A stretch of 64,000 nucleotides of DNA from WLNJ01 sp037131165 (GTDB lineage Bacteria; Actinomycetota; Thermoleophilia; Solirubrobacterales; Solirubrobacteraceae). The notes below the pieces were generated by a model. That model was given only the letters and a program-made list of their open reading frames with translations, did not search any database and was not told the origin of the DNA. Shown here piece by piece: positions 8,594 through 17,400 of this stretch. Location: contig JBAXRO010000002.1 in NCBI GenBank assembly GCA_037131165.1, positions 10,070-74,069 on the forward strand, in the 5' to 3' direction. Each line of letters begins with the position of its first letter. Within the stretch, counting starts at the first letter, position 1. Position numbers and translations under genes: made by a program.

Positions 8594-8989
8594 ATGCCAA
8601 TCGCTTCGACCTTCGGACTTCCCGAGGCAATGATCGTCGTTCTCCAGATCTTCCTGTTCGTGATCTGGTTCTGGATCCTGATCACGATCATCTCCGACCT
8701 GTTCCGTGACCACGAGGCATCGGGGTGGACGAAGGCATTCTGGATCATCTTCCTGATCCTGCTCCCGTTCCTCGGCGCGCTGATCTACCTGATCGTCCGC
8801 GGCAAGGGCATGCGCGACCGCGCGATCGCCGAGCAGGCTGAAGTCCAGAAGCAGATGAACCAATACATCCGCGAGACGGCCGCTGCCGGATCCCCCGCCG
8901 ACGAGCTCCAGAAGCTCGTCGAGCTCAAGGAGAAGGGCGCCATCTCGGAGGAAGAGTTCCAAAGCATGAAGGCCAAGATCACCGGCTGA
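8594..8989 (+). CDS. PLDc_N and SHOCT domain membrane protein
   Basis: A 131-residue protein with two hydrophobic helices (FLFVIWFWILITIISDLF and AFWIIFLILLPFLGALIYLIV), matching the phospholipase D-nuclease N-terminal (PLDc_N) membrane module, followed by a charged coil and a C-terminal SHOCT motif (ELQKLVELKEKGAISEEEF). No catalytic HKD motif is present, so it is not a phospholipase. SHOCT motifs are often attached to membrane anchors for oligomerisation. ATG 8594 is chosen because AAAGGA (8581-8586) lies 7 bases upstream. A strong hairpin follows the stop. Confidence 0.75.
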   Translation: MPIASTFGLPEAMIVVLQIFLFVIWFWILITIISDLFRDHEASGWTKAFWIIFLILLPFLGALIYLIVRGKGMRDRAIAEQAEVQKQMNQYIRETAAAGSPADELQKLVELKEKGAISEEEFQSMKAKITG

Positions 8990-8999
8990 TCGGCTGTCA

Positions 9000-9025
9000 G
9001 GGGCGCGGCCAAGCGGCCGCGCCCC
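9000..9025 (+). terminator. Hairpin terminator after PLDc_N gene
   Basis: Perfect 11-bp stem (GGGGCGCGGCC / GGCCGCGCCCC) with loop AAGC, starting 11 bases after the stop. There is no U-tract, as is common for GC-rich actinobacterial terminators. Confidence 0.6.
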
Positions 9026-9080
9026 GCACATGCTGCACCACCCCGGACGGGTAAGCAGGCCCGATGCTGCGGCCCGCCCG

Positions 9081-10028
9081 TCAGGCAGGAGGAATCGTCG
9101 TAACGGCTCCGGTGCCGGTGCCCAACGGGTCGGTCCAGGAGGCGTAACCGAGCGCGCTCTGCAATGCGAGCGGCCAGAACGCCGCCTGTCGCTGCAGCCC
9201 GTAAGGGGTGCCGGGACCGTGGCCATTGACAGCCCAAGTGAGCATGCCCCCGAGCTCGGGGTGGATGGTGGCGGCATAGGTGAAGCGGGCCGGCCCGGGT
9301 GACGGCAGGGTCGTTAGGCGGATCGGGCGACCGATGACCTTGCCGTCCGGCGCAGAGAGCGGGTACCCGATAACGCGCCTGCTGAGGTGAGGGGCTTGGC
9401 CAATGATCCACCAGTGGTCGAGCGGGTCGCGCAGGACGGTGAACTGGCCGGAGATCATCCCGCCGAGGGTGCCGACCTCGCGGACACTGCCATCGGCCTG
9501 AGGGCGACCGACGTGCGGGTGGTGGCGCGAGTCGACCGCGTAGACGAGGGTTCCCTCCCCGTCCCTGGCCGCGGCTGCCGCCCAGATCATGCCGGGGCGC
9601 GGCATCGGCGTTACCGATGCACGGCGCGGAGCGCGGGGGTCGTAGTCGACCCTGACACCGCCAAGTACCTTGAAACCCCACATTCCCGGCTTGACCTGCT
9701 CGACCTCCGCTCCGTACATCCCGACGCGCCCATTGGCCAACAGGAAGGGAGCGCCGGGCCAAACCCAGTGTCCCCTCTCGACTCCACCGATCGTGCCGGT
9801 GAAGACGCCGTTGAGAGTGACGGCGTTCCGCACGAAGAAACCGTTTACCCAAGAGTCCCCATAGACCCAGGAGTTCCCGCCCGGCGTAGAGAGGCTGAAG
9901 CCGACGTCGCCCGCCCGGAACGCGGCAGGACTGGCCTGGGTGGTCGCGATGGTGCCAATCGTGGCAGCGGAAAGGAGGATCGCAGCCGCGACCCGGGTCG
10001 ACCTGACGGTTTGCCTGTGCAGACCCAT
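9081..10028 (-). CDS. Secreted beta-propeller-like protein, DUF4185-like
   Basis: A 315-residue exported protein: signal peptide over about residues 1-35, then repeated aromatic-rich beta segments such as WVYGDSWVNGFF, MIWAAAAARDGEGTLVYAV, VLRDPLDHWWIIGQ and GGMLTWAVNGHG. The GDSW element and spacing of the strands recall DUF4185/five-bladed-propeller glycosidase-like proteins, where an Asp in G-D-[TS] is near the active site. Function is not established and could be binding only. The ATG at 10028 has a GGAAGG...GGAG purine site upstream and directly begins the signal peptide; an upstream in-frame ATG at 10073 would add 15 residues without support. Confidence 0.55.
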   Translation of the reverse strand: MGLHRQTVRSTRVAAAILLSAATIGTIATTQASPAAFRAGDVGFSLSTPGGNSWVYGDSWVNGFFVRNAVTLNGVFTGTIGGVERGHWVWPGAPFLLANGRVGMYGAEVEQVKPGMWGFKVLGGVRVDYDPRAPRRASVTPMPRPGMIWAAAAARDGEGTLVYAVDSRHHPHVGRPQADGSVREVGTLGGMISGQFTVLRDPLDHWWIIGQAPHLSRRVIGYPLSAPDGKVIGRPIRLTTLPSPGPARFTYAATIHPELGGMLTWAVNGHGPGTPYGLQRQAAFWPLALQSALGYASWTDPLGTGTGAVTTIPPA

Positions 10029-10137
10029 GACTCCACCTTCCTCCCTTCTGCCGGAGCGGGTGGGGAGATTCACGACCGACGCGGAAAGTCGGCGGGGAAC
10101 CCGAGCCTGGTCCTTCTTCGAGCCCGCGAATACCGGG

Positions 10138-11496
10138 TCAGGAAGCGAGGATTTCGGCTGCCGCCCGCTCGCCGGAGCGGATTGCGCCGTCGATGTAACC
10201 GGCCCACTGCGAGCTCGTTTCCGTTCCCGCCCAGTGGATCCGCCCGAGCGGGTCGCTCAAGGCGCCGCGCCCCCTGGTGAGTACTCCCGGGCCTGCATAG
10301 GCGACCGGGCCGCCCTGACTCCAGCGCTCCTCGAGCCACTGCCTGTCCGTCCAGGCAAGGGGCTCGCGAACCTTCGGCCCGAAGCGGGCCTCGAGGCCCC
10401 TGAGGACGGCGTCACGCCGCTCCTCCGACCCCATCCGCGAATAGCTCAGCGCGTCGCGGCCACCGACAAAACCGACGAGAACCCCGTGCGAGGCGTCGGA
10501 CGGGGAGAGATCGAACGTTGTGCTGGCAAGGGCGCGGTCGCTGAGCGTCTCGCCCGACAGGCCGTCCGCCCGCCAGAACGGCTCGTCGTAGACCGCGAAC
10601 ACCTTCGTCAGCGCGCCCATCCGCCAACGCCCTGCGACCTCCCGCGAGCGCTGGGGCAACTCGGGGTTGAACGAGATCGTCGAACGCAGGGCGGGAGGCA
10701 GGGCGACCACGACGCGATCGGCCCGCAACTGGAGCGGGCCATCGGGCCCGCCGGCAGCGACCGTTACTCCGGTGTCGTCGGTGGAGATCGACTCGACCGC
10801 GGTACCGAGCCTGACCCTCTCGCCAAGTCCCTCGGCGACCCGTTCGGCAAGCGTCAAAGACCCACCCGGGAACCAGCTGTCCTGGGCTCCCCCCTCCGCG
10901 TCGAACAGCGGGTCGAGGCCACCGGCCGAGTTGATGTACGAGAGCACGTAGAGCAGTGAAAGCTGGTCGGGCTCGGCTCCCCAGATGGTCTTGCAGGCGA
11001 CCCCGAGCATCACCCTTGCCTTCTCGCCGTGCCGGCGGGAGTGCAGCCAGTCGGCAAGCGTGATCGAGTCGAGCCGCTCAGCGTCTGCTGCGGACCACGG
11101 CTCGGCCGGGTCGACGCGCTTGGCCGCCCTGTCGGTGGTGAGCTGCATTCGGGCGATGTCGAGCAGGGTGGCGAGCCCGACCCGCGGGATCGTGCCGGAG
11201 TAGGAGATCCTTCGGCCCTTGAGCTCGATCAGGTTGTTGCCGGCGACGTGCTGGCGGGTCGTCGGAACGGAAAGCTGGCTCGCCCATGCGAGCACCCGGG
11301 TCTGAGTCGGGCCGACCCAGGTGCCTCCGAGGTCGACGGTCACACCGGGATGGGGCTCGCCGCGATCGACCCTGCCCCCGACCCGGTCGCGGGCCTCGAG
11401 CATCAGGACCGTGCGGCCGCCTTCGACGAGATCGCGGGCAGCTGCCAAGCCGCTGAAGCCGGCGCCTACGACGATTGCATCGAGGTCGTTCGCCAT
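10138..11496 (-). CDS. Flavin-containing amine oxidase
   Basis: A 452-residue flavoprotein. The dinucleotide motif VVGAGFSGLAAA near the N-terminus is followed by EARDRVGGRV, the GG doublet and FAD contacts of monoamine oxidase type enzymes, and the C-terminal IHWAGTETSSQWAGYIDGAIRSG motif that closes over the isoalloxazine ring. Such enzymes oxidise amines to aldehydes with release of H2O2 in the cytoplasm. The ATG at 11496 starts the Rossmann fold directly. Only 11 bases separate it from the upstream unknown gene, so it is probably the third gene of an operon with two unrecognised proteins. The substrate is not predictable. Confidence 0.88.
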   Translation of the reverse strand: MANDLDAIVVGAGFSGLAAARDLVEGGRTVLMLEARDRVGGRVDRGEPHPGVTVDLGGTWVGPTQTRVLAWASQLSVPTTRQHVAGNNLIELKGRRISYSGTIPRVGLATLLDIARMQLTTDRAAKRVDPAEPWSAADAERLDSITLADWLHSRRHGEKARVMLGVACKTIWGAEPDQLSLLYVLSYINSAGGLDPLFDAEGGAQDSWFPGGSLTLAERVAEGLGERVRLGTAVESISTDDTGVTVAAGGPDGPLQLRADRVVVALPPALRSTISFNPELPQRSREVAGRWRMGALTKVFAVYDEPFWRADGLSGETLSDRALASTTFDLSPSDASHGVLVGFVGGRDALSYSRMGSEERRDAVLRGLEARFGPKVREPLAWTDRQWLEERWSQGGPVAYAGPGVLTRGRGALSDPLGRIHWAGTETSSQWAGYIDGAIRSGERAAAEILAS

Positions 11497-11507
11497 CGCG
11501 GGAGGCC

Positions 11508-12233
11508 TCAGCCGGCCTTGCCGGCTCCGGCCAGCCGACGGACCACCTTGCGCCATTCATCGTTATCGAGACCATGCGCGACGAGGCTGGACGGATCCCC
11601 GGGGTCGCGCATGAAGACATGGCAGATGTCTCCCTCTTGGGCGAGGACGACGTCGCTGGTCTCGCGGGTGCCGTCGTCCTGCCAGCTGCTGACGCTGACC
11701 AGAGCGGTCCGGGGACTCGAATCGAGCAGTGAGTCGGCGTCCGCTCCCTTCGGCCCGCGATGGCCCGCGGGCAGGCGCTTCCAGAGGCGGTCGAGTGCCT
11801 CGGTGGTCTTCCGAAGCGAGAAGAAGTGGATCCCAAGTGCGTCGATCAGGATCTCAAGGGTCACGCCCTCCGGTTGGGGCATCAGCACGAAACGCCAGGG
11901 GGTGTCGGGCTCTGTCCCAGTGACCCTCGCGTCGAGCACCCGGCGGCCACGCTGCTGGAAGGCGAGGGCGATGCCAAGATCGCCACGGACCTCGACATGG
12001 TCGGAGCCGGGCTTGGTGGTGATCAGGTTGCGCGCAGCGAGCGACCGCACCGCCTCGGCGACCAGCTCCGGTTCCGGGTCGCGCTCAAGGAAGTGAACCA
12101 CCCCGCTTACCGCGTCGATCTCGGCGAGCGTGTAGGCACCGAGCGGCACGGGGCCGGTGTCCACAAGGTGGACGACAGCCTCGACGAGTCCTTCGGGGAT
12201 CTCCGCATCGCCTGAGAGGTCGGTCGTGCTCAT
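11508..12233 (-). CDS. Unrecognised protein, weakly EspG-like
   Basis: A 241-residue soluble protein without signal peptide or membrane segment. It starts with acidic sequence, then a winged-helix-like region with VAEAVRSLAARNLITTKPG, a central segment where bulky and Arg residues alternate, and ends with VSVSSWQDDGTRET and NDEWRKVVRRL. The pattern of a small-residue N-terminal helical part followed by beta strands reminded me of EspG-type chaperones of type VII secretion, but the resemblance is weak and no WXG100 or ESX gene is present. ATG 12233 overlaps the previous gene stop as ATGA, so translation is coupled. A further in-frame start at 12242 is less likely. Confidence 0.5.
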   Translation of the reverse strand: MSTTDLSGDAEIPEGLVEAVVHLVDTGPVPLGAYTLAEIDAVSGVVHFLERDPEPELVAEAVRSLAARNLITTKPGSDHVEVRGDLGIALAFQQRGRRVLDARVTGTEPDTPWRFVLMPQPEGVTLEILIDALGIHFFSLRKTTEALDRLWKRLPAGHRGPKGADADSLLDSSPRTALVSVSSWQDDGTRETSDVVLAQEGDICHVFMRDPGDPSSLVAHGLDNDEWRKVVRRLAGAGKAG

Positions 12234-13222
12234 CGTTCCCAATCCGCGTGTCCACGCTGGTTGATCCTCGCCGCGGTGGCGATCTCACGGTCACCGACCT
12301 TGACGGTCACGGACTTTGTCTCGGTGGCAACGGGGAGCATCCACTCCGGCGCCCCGTGGCCGCCATCGAGCACTTCCTGCGCGGCCGGGGAAAGCATCTC
12401 CGTAACGTAGACGTCGGAGGCGCCGAAGAGTCCGCGGCCGTTGCGGGCACCCGGATGGAAGACGAGTTCGGCCAAGCTGTCGGCTCGATCCGGCGGGGGA
12501 AAGCGTACGGCGAGGTCGGGCGACGCCGAAGTGACATCGTCGTCCTGCTCGATCAGCTTGAGTGAAGTGGTCAGCTCCTCCTCAGCCGAGGCGGGCAGCG
12601 GCATCGTCGTGCCGATGTCGGGAGAGAGGTACATCGGCCTCGATTCGGTGTTGCCAGAGAGGCCCCAAGGGCCGACGTTCTTCTTGGTGACCCGATAGAC
12701 GAAGTAGTCGAGCAGGTGCTTGAGGTCGGTCAGGCTCGGCAGGTGGAAGCCGCCGCCCATCGCGGCCGGCGTCTTCTCGAGCTGGACCCAAGTCCCGTTG
12801 GCGGTGCGGCCGTGGAGCTTCTCCCTGACGAGCGGTCCGCGGAGCCCGAGGTCGGGGTAGGCCTTCTTGTCCATCTTCTTGTGGTGGCTGGAGAGCCGTT
12901 CATGGCTGTCGGGGAAGCGCCAGCGCTCGTAAAGGCCCGGCTCGTCGACGAGGACATGTGCGCCGCAGAGGACCTCACGAAGCTGGCGGACGTCGAGGCC
13001 ATGGGTCTCGAGGTCAGCGATGATCGCGGCCTCCGCCGGGGTCAGGCGCTTGGCCGCCTGGGCCAGTCCGGATCGAAACTTGCCGGCCCGCGAAGTGATC
13101 TGGACCATTAGTCGGACCCGCTTGCGGATCCGTGCCGTTTCGGCTTCGTCGAGCTCGATCATCTCGATGACCGGCTGCTCGAGTTCCCCTCCACTGACTG
13201 GCTCATGCTCCGTTGCACTCAT
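12230..13222 (-). CDS. Unrecognised 330-residue protein
   Basis: I do not recognise this protein. It is soluble, acidic at the N-terminus, then has a basic helical region (RIRKRVRLMVQITSRAGKF) and a dense block with many aromatic, His and Lys residues (YERWRFPDS, LSSHHKKMDKKAYPD, LLDYFVYRVTKKNVGPWG), which looks like a conserved core. The last third is rich in acidic residues and beta strands and ends with a basic tail. It is the first gene of a minus-strand run and overlaps the next gene by four bases (ATGA). With its partner and the amine oxidase it may form one functional unit, but the sequence does not show what that is. Confidence 0.55.
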   Translation of the reverse strand: MSATEHEPVSGGELEQPVIEMIELDEAETARIRKRVRLMVQITSRAGKFRSGLAQAAKRLTPAEAAIIADLETHGLDVRQLREVLCGAHVLVDEPGLYERWRFPDSHERLSSHHKKMDKKAYPDLGLRGPLVREKLHGRTANGTWVQLEKTPAAMGGGFHLPSLTDLKHLLDYFVYRVTKKNVGPWGLSGNTESRPMYLSPDIGTTMPLPASAEEELTTSLKLIEQDDDVTSASPDLAVRFPPPDRADSLAELVFHPGARNGRGLFGASDVYVTEMLSPAAQEVLDGGHGAPEWMLPVATETKSVTVKVGDREIATAARINQRGHADWER

Positions 13223-13314
13223 CGCCCGGATCGTAACCGGTGACCGCTGACCGGCCGTATGGGACAGGGGGTCGAGCGATCCCGACAGCAGGCGGAGCGA
13301 TCCCGAAACAGAAA

Positions 13315-13334
13315 GGGCCGCCTTTCGGCGGCCC
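13315..13334 (-). terminator. Rho-independent terminator of nrdJ
   Basis: Perfect 8-bp GGGCCGCC/GGCGGCCC stem with TTTC loop. Read on the minus strand it is followed by TTTCTGTTTC, a usable U-rich tail. It lies 48 bases beyond the nrdJ stop. Confidence 0.8.
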
Positions 13335-13381
13335 CTCCCGGAATCAGATTTGGCGGGTCGGAAGGAGCCGCCCGGCTCGGA

Positions 13382-16174
13382 TCAACCGCAGCCGGTGTTG
13401 TTGCCGCAGGACGGGCAGGTGTAGCAGGAGCCGGTCCGCTGCATCATGCCTCCGCACTGCTGGCAGGCCGGTCCGAGCTCGAGGCCGACGAGCTTCGCCG
13501 GCTGAACCGGCGGGGTGTCGGTCATCGCCGAAGCAGCAGCAACCGCGGCACCGCCATTGCCGCTGCCGTTGGTCGGCCCGGCGGTGTCGGAGACGATCGA
13601 GGTAGCTGCCTCTTCGGCCGTCTTCTTCGCCCGGACGTCGGCGGTCATGATGCCGAGCTCCTCCTGCGTCTCCGCATCGAGGAAGCGTGATGCGAGCCAA
13701 CGCATGATGTAGTCGGGCATCGACTTGGCGAACGGGATCTCCGGGTTCTGGGTGATCCCTTCCGGCTCGAACCGCATGTAAGAGAACTTCCGCACGAGGG
13801 TCTCGAGCGGGACGCCGTACTGGAGGCCGACCGAGATCGAAGTCGCGAAGGCGTTCATCATGCCTCGCAGGGTCGATCCCTCCTTGCCGATGTCGGTGAG
13901 GAAGATCTCGCCCACCGAACCGTCCTCGTACATTCCAGCGGTGATGTAGCCCTCATGGCCGCCGATCGAGAACTTGTGGGTGATCGACTGGCGCTCCTGC
14001 GGCATCCGCCTGCGACGCGGCCCGACGACCTCGGCGACCATCTCGGCCTTCTGGTCGGCCTCGTCCTGGGCGTCGGTGCGCAGGGCCTGGGCCGTCTTCG
14101 AACCGTCGCGGTAGATCGCGAGCGCCTTGACCCCGAGGCGCCATGCCTCGGTGTAGGCGTCGGCGATGTCCTCGACCGTGGCGGTGTGCGGGAGGTTGAC
14201 TGTCTTCGAGATGGCTCCCGAGATGAACGGCTGGACCGCACCCATCATCTTGATGTGGCCGAGGTGGCTGATCGCCCTCTCGCCCACCGCCACATCGAAC
14301 ACCTCGAGGTCCTCGTCCTTGAGGTGCGGCGCACCGACGATCGTGCCGTTGGCGTTGATGTGCGCCTCGATCTCGGCGATCTGGCTGCCCTCGTAGCCAA
14401 GGGTCTCGAGCGCCAGCGGCACTGTGCGGTTCACGATCGTCATCTGCCCTCCGCCGACGAGCTCCTTGAACTTCACGAGCGAGAAGTCGGGCTCGACTCC
14501 GGTCGTGTCGCAGTCCATCAGGAAGGAGATCGTGCCCGTAGGTGCGAGCACCGTGGCCTGGGCGTTGCGGTAGCCGTACTCGTCGCCGATCTCGACAGCG
14601 TCCTCCCATGACTGCTGGGCGGCGGTCAGGAGCGCCTCGTCGGTCGTGTTCTCGACGTCGATTTCGAACGCAGCGTCACGGTGCATCCGCATCACCGAAT
14701 TGTGGGCCTCGGCGTTCTCCGGGTATGCCTCGTAAGGGCCGACGGCAGCGGCGATCCGAGCCGAGGCGCGGTAGGCCCGACCGGTCATCAGTGAAGTGAT
14801 GGCGGCAGCGGTAGCGCGGCCCTCATCGGAGTCGTAGGGCATCCCGTTTGCCATCAGGAATGCGCCGAGGTTGGCGTAGCCAAGACCGAGCTGGCGGAAC
14901 CGGTTCGCGTTGACGCCGATTCCCTCAGTCGGGTACGACGATGCCCCGACGACGATCTCCTGCGCGAGGAAGACCACGTCCACGACGTGCTCGAAGGCGG
15001 CGACGTCGAAGGACCCGTCCTCGCGGCGGAACTTCATCAGGTTGATCGAAGCCAAGTTGCAGGCCGAATCGTCGACGTGCATGTACTCCGAGCAGGGGTT
15101 GGAAGCGTTGATCCGACCCGAGTTCGGGCAGGTGTGCCAGGCGTTGATCGTCGTGTCGTACTGGACGCCCGGGTCGGCGCACCGCCAAGCGGCCTCGGCG
15201 ATGTCGCGCATCAGGTCACGGGCGGCGATCGGCTCGCCGACCGGCCTGCCGGTCTTGCGGGCGATCAGGTTCCAATCCTCACCGTTCTCGACGGCCTGCA
15301 TGAAGTCGTCGGTGACGCGGACCGAGTTGTTGGCGTTCTGGTACTGAATCGAGGTGAATCCGTCGCCGTCGATCGACATGTCGAAGCCGGCACGGGCCAG
15401 GGCCTCGGCCTTGTCCTCTTCCTTCGCCTTGCACCAGATGAACTCGCGGATGTCCGGATGGTCGACGTCGAGGACGACCATCTTGGCCGCGCGACGAGTC
15501 TTACCACCGGACTTGATCGTGCCTGCCCACGAGTCCGCTCCGCGCATGAACGAGACGGGACCGGATGCCGTCCCGCCCTTGGCAAGCGGCTCCATCGAAC
15601 CACGGATGTTCGAGAGGTTGATGCCTGAACCGGAACCGCCGCGGAAGATCGTGCCCTCCTTGGTGTTCCAAGCGAGGATCGACTCCATCGTGTCCTCGAC
15701 GGAGAGGATGAAGCAGGCCGAGCACTGCGGCTTCTCCTCGAAACCGACGTTGAACCAGACCGGCGAGTTGAAGGCGACAAGCTGGTGGAGCAGGACGTAA
15801 GTGAGCTCGTCCTCGAAGGCTTGTGCGTCCTCCTCGGTGGCGAAGTAGCCGCGGGTGCGACCCCAACCGGCGATCGTTCCGGAGACGCGGCCGATCATCT
15901 GCTTGACCGAACGCTCGCGCTCGGGCGAATCGAGCTGGCCGCGGAAGTACTTCTGGGCGACGATGTTGGTGGCGTTCTGCGACCAGGTGGCGGGGAACTC
16001 AACGTCGCGCTGCTCGAAGGAGACGCTGCCGCCGTGGCCGATCACCGCGTCGCGGATCTCCCATTCGACAGTGTCGAAAGGATTCGCTCCGGACTCGGTG
16101 AATACCCTCGTGATCCCAAGGGCTCCGTCCTCGACTGTGATCTCTGCCGTGGTGTGCTCAGCTGCCTTTGCCAT
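13382..16174 (-). CDS. nrdJ: Vitamin B12-dependent (class II) ribonucleotide reductase
   Basis: A 930-residue enzyme that reduces ribonucleotides to deoxyribonucleotides using adenosylcobalamin to make the thiyl radical. Seen motifs include NPCSEYMHVD (active-site Cys and Glu), the early FNSPVWFNVG and CSACFILSVEDTMESI blocks, GLGYANLGAFL, APTGTISFLMDCDTTGVEPDF, and a C-terminal zinc-ribbon-like CQQCGG...CYTCPSCGNNTGCG tail that carries the redox Cys pair used for re-reduction. Length fits the actinobacterial NrdJ form. ATG 16174 is backed by AAGGAGAGAG. The 236-base upstream gap has an inverted repeat GCAAC-CTCC-GTTGC (16287-16300) but no recognisable cobalamin riboswitch or NrdR box. It is divergent from galE. 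Confidence 0.96.
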   Translation of the reverse strand: MAKAAEHTTAEITVEDGALGITRVFTESGANPFDTVEWEIRDAVIGHGGSVSFEQRDVEFPATWSQNATNIVAQKYFRGQLDSPERERSVKQMIGRVSGTIAGWGRTRGYFATEEDAQAFEDELTYVLLHQLVAFNSPVWFNVGFEEKPQCSACFILSVEDTMESILAWNTKEGTIFRGGSGSGINLSNIRGSMEPLAKGGTASGPVSFMRGADSWAGTIKSGGKTRRAAKMVVLDVDHPDIREFIWCKAKEEDKAEALARAGFDMSIDGDGFTSIQYQNANNSVRVTDDFMQAVENGEDWNLIARKTGRPVGEPIAARDLMRDIAEAAWRCADPGVQYDTTINAWHTCPNSGRINASNPCSEYMHVDDSACNLASINLMKFRREDGSFDVAAFEHVVDVVFLAQEIVVGASSYPTEGIGVNANRFRQLGLGYANLGAFLMANGMPYDSDEGRATAAAITSLMTGRAYRASARIAAAVGPYEAYPENAEAHNSVMRMHRDAAFEIDVENTTDEALLTAAQQSWEDAVEIGDEYGYRNAQATVLAPTGTISFLMDCDTTGVEPDFSLVKFKELVGGGQMTIVNRTVPLALETLGYEGSQIAEIEAHINANGTIVGAPHLKDEDLEVFDVAVGERAISHLGHIKMMGAVQPFISGAISKTVNLPHTATVEDIADAYTEAWRLGVKALAIYRDGSKTAQALRTDAQDEADQKAEMVAEVVGPRRRRMPQERQSITHKFSIGGHEGYITAGMYEDGSVGEIFLTDIGKEGSTLRGMMNAFATSISVGLQYGVPLETLVRKFSYMRFEPEGITQNPEIPFAKSMPDYIMRWLASRFLDAETQEELGIMTADVRAKKTAEEAATSIVSDTAGPTNGSGNGGAAVAAASAMTDTPPVQPAKLVGLELGPACQQCGGMMQRTGSCYTCPSCGNNTGCG

Positions 16175-16410
16175 TTGCTCTCTCCTTCTTCCTTGCCTTC
16201 TTCGATTGCTTCCCCGGACGACCGGTTGGGGCGTAGCCGGCCTGTATGCGAGGGTCGGGCAGTGTCTACCTTGGCTCGGACGGAACGCAACCTCCGTTGC
16301 AGCAATCAGCGGGAATCGGCCGTAACCACTGTAGGACGAGGACCCTGCAACCTGCCTGATTTCAGCGGCTTGTGGCCTCTCGCTGCCGTTGCCCCTAAGC
16401 TCGTCACCCG

Positions 16411-17400
16411 ATGAACATTCTCGTCACAGGCGGAGCGGGCTACGTCGGATCGGTGAGCGCCCGGGTGCTGATGGCAGCCGGCCACCGGGTGACGGTGCTC
16501 GACGACCTCTCCCGGGGCCACCGCGAGGCGATCCCCGAGGGGGCCGACTTCATCGAGTGCGACCTGCTCGACCCGGCCTCGCTCGACCGAGCCCTGGCCG
16601 AAGGGCGCTTCGACTGCGTCCTCCACTGCGCGGCCCTCGCTCTGGTCGGCGAATCGGTGACGAACCCCGAGCGCTATTGGCGCACGAACATCACCGGCTC
16701 ACTGAACCTGCTCGACTCGATGCGCTCGGCCGGGATCGGGACCCTCGTTTTCTCCTCGACCTGCGCAACCTACGGCGAGCCTGAGGTCGTGCCGATCGCG
16801 GAGGACTGCCCCACGCGCCCGGTCAATCCCTACGGCGAGAGCAAGCTCGCGGTCGACAGAATGATCACGGCAGAAGCGGCAGCGCACGGCCTCGCTGCGA
16901 TCTCGCTGCGCTACTTCAACGTCGCCGGGGCGAGCGGCCCGTGCGGCGAGGACCACGAGCCCGAGACGCACCTGATCCCCAACGTCCTGCGCGCCGCTCA
17001 GGGGAAGCTCGAGCATGTCAACGTGTTCGGGACCGACTACCCGACCCCGGACGGCACCGCGATCCGCGACTACATCCACGTCGAGGACCTCGCTGACGCC
17101 CACATGCTTGCCCTCGAGCAGGCGCGACCGGGCGAGCACCGGATCTTCAACATCGGCAACGGCAACGGATTCAGCGTCCTCGAAGTGATTGAGGCTGCGA
17201 AGCGGGTCACTGGGCTCGAGATCAAGGTCGTCGAGGCGCCAAGGCGCGAGGGCGACCCGCCGATGCTCGTCGCGGCGTCACAGAGAATCAGGGCCGAGCT
17301 CGGCTGGGAGGCCAAGCGCCCCGACCTCGACTCGATGATCGCCGATGCGTGGGGCTTCGCTCAGGCGAGGCCCGACGGCTACGGGGCAGAGTCGGTCTGA
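16411..17400 (+). CDS. galE: UDP-glucose 4-epimerase
   Basis: A 329-residue extended SDR that interconverts UDP-glucose and UDP-galactose with bound NAD. Signatures: TGGAGYVGS at the N-terminus, DDLSRGHREAI, STCATYGEP (catalytic Ser/Thr), NPYGESK (YxxxK) and SLRYFNVAGA, plus DGTAIRDYIHVEDLA that is diagnostic of GalE. ATG 16411 has TAAGCT 9 bases upstream, so it may be nearly leaderless. Its last 22 bases overlap the end of tmk on the other strand. Provides galactosyl precursor for envelope glycans. Confidence 0.93.
   Translation: MNILVTGGAGYVGSVSARVLMAAGHRVTVLDDLSRGHREAIPEGADFIECDLLDPASLDRALAEGRFDCVLHCAALALVGESVTNPERYWRTNITGSLNLLDSMRSAGIGTLVFSSTCATYGEPEVVPIAEDCPTRPVNPYGESKLAVDRMITAEAAAHGLAAISLRYFNVAGASGPCGEDHEPETHLIPNVLRAAQGKLEHVNVFGTDYPTPDGTAIRDYIHVEDLADAHMLALEQARPGEHRIFNIGNGNGFSVLEVIEAAKRVTGLEIKVVEAPRREGDPPMLVAASQRIRAELGWEAKRPDLDSMIADAWGFAQARPDGYGAESV

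Noticed and set aside
11508..12233. Assignment as a true EspG type VII secretion chaperone
   Set aside because: Only a loose pattern is visible; no ESX, WXG100 or PE/PPE gene lies in the window.
16175..16410. Cobalamin riboswitch or NrdR box before nrdJ
   Set aside because: The sequence has no B12-box-like segment and no A/T-rich NrdR palindrome. The one short inverted repeat is not enough.
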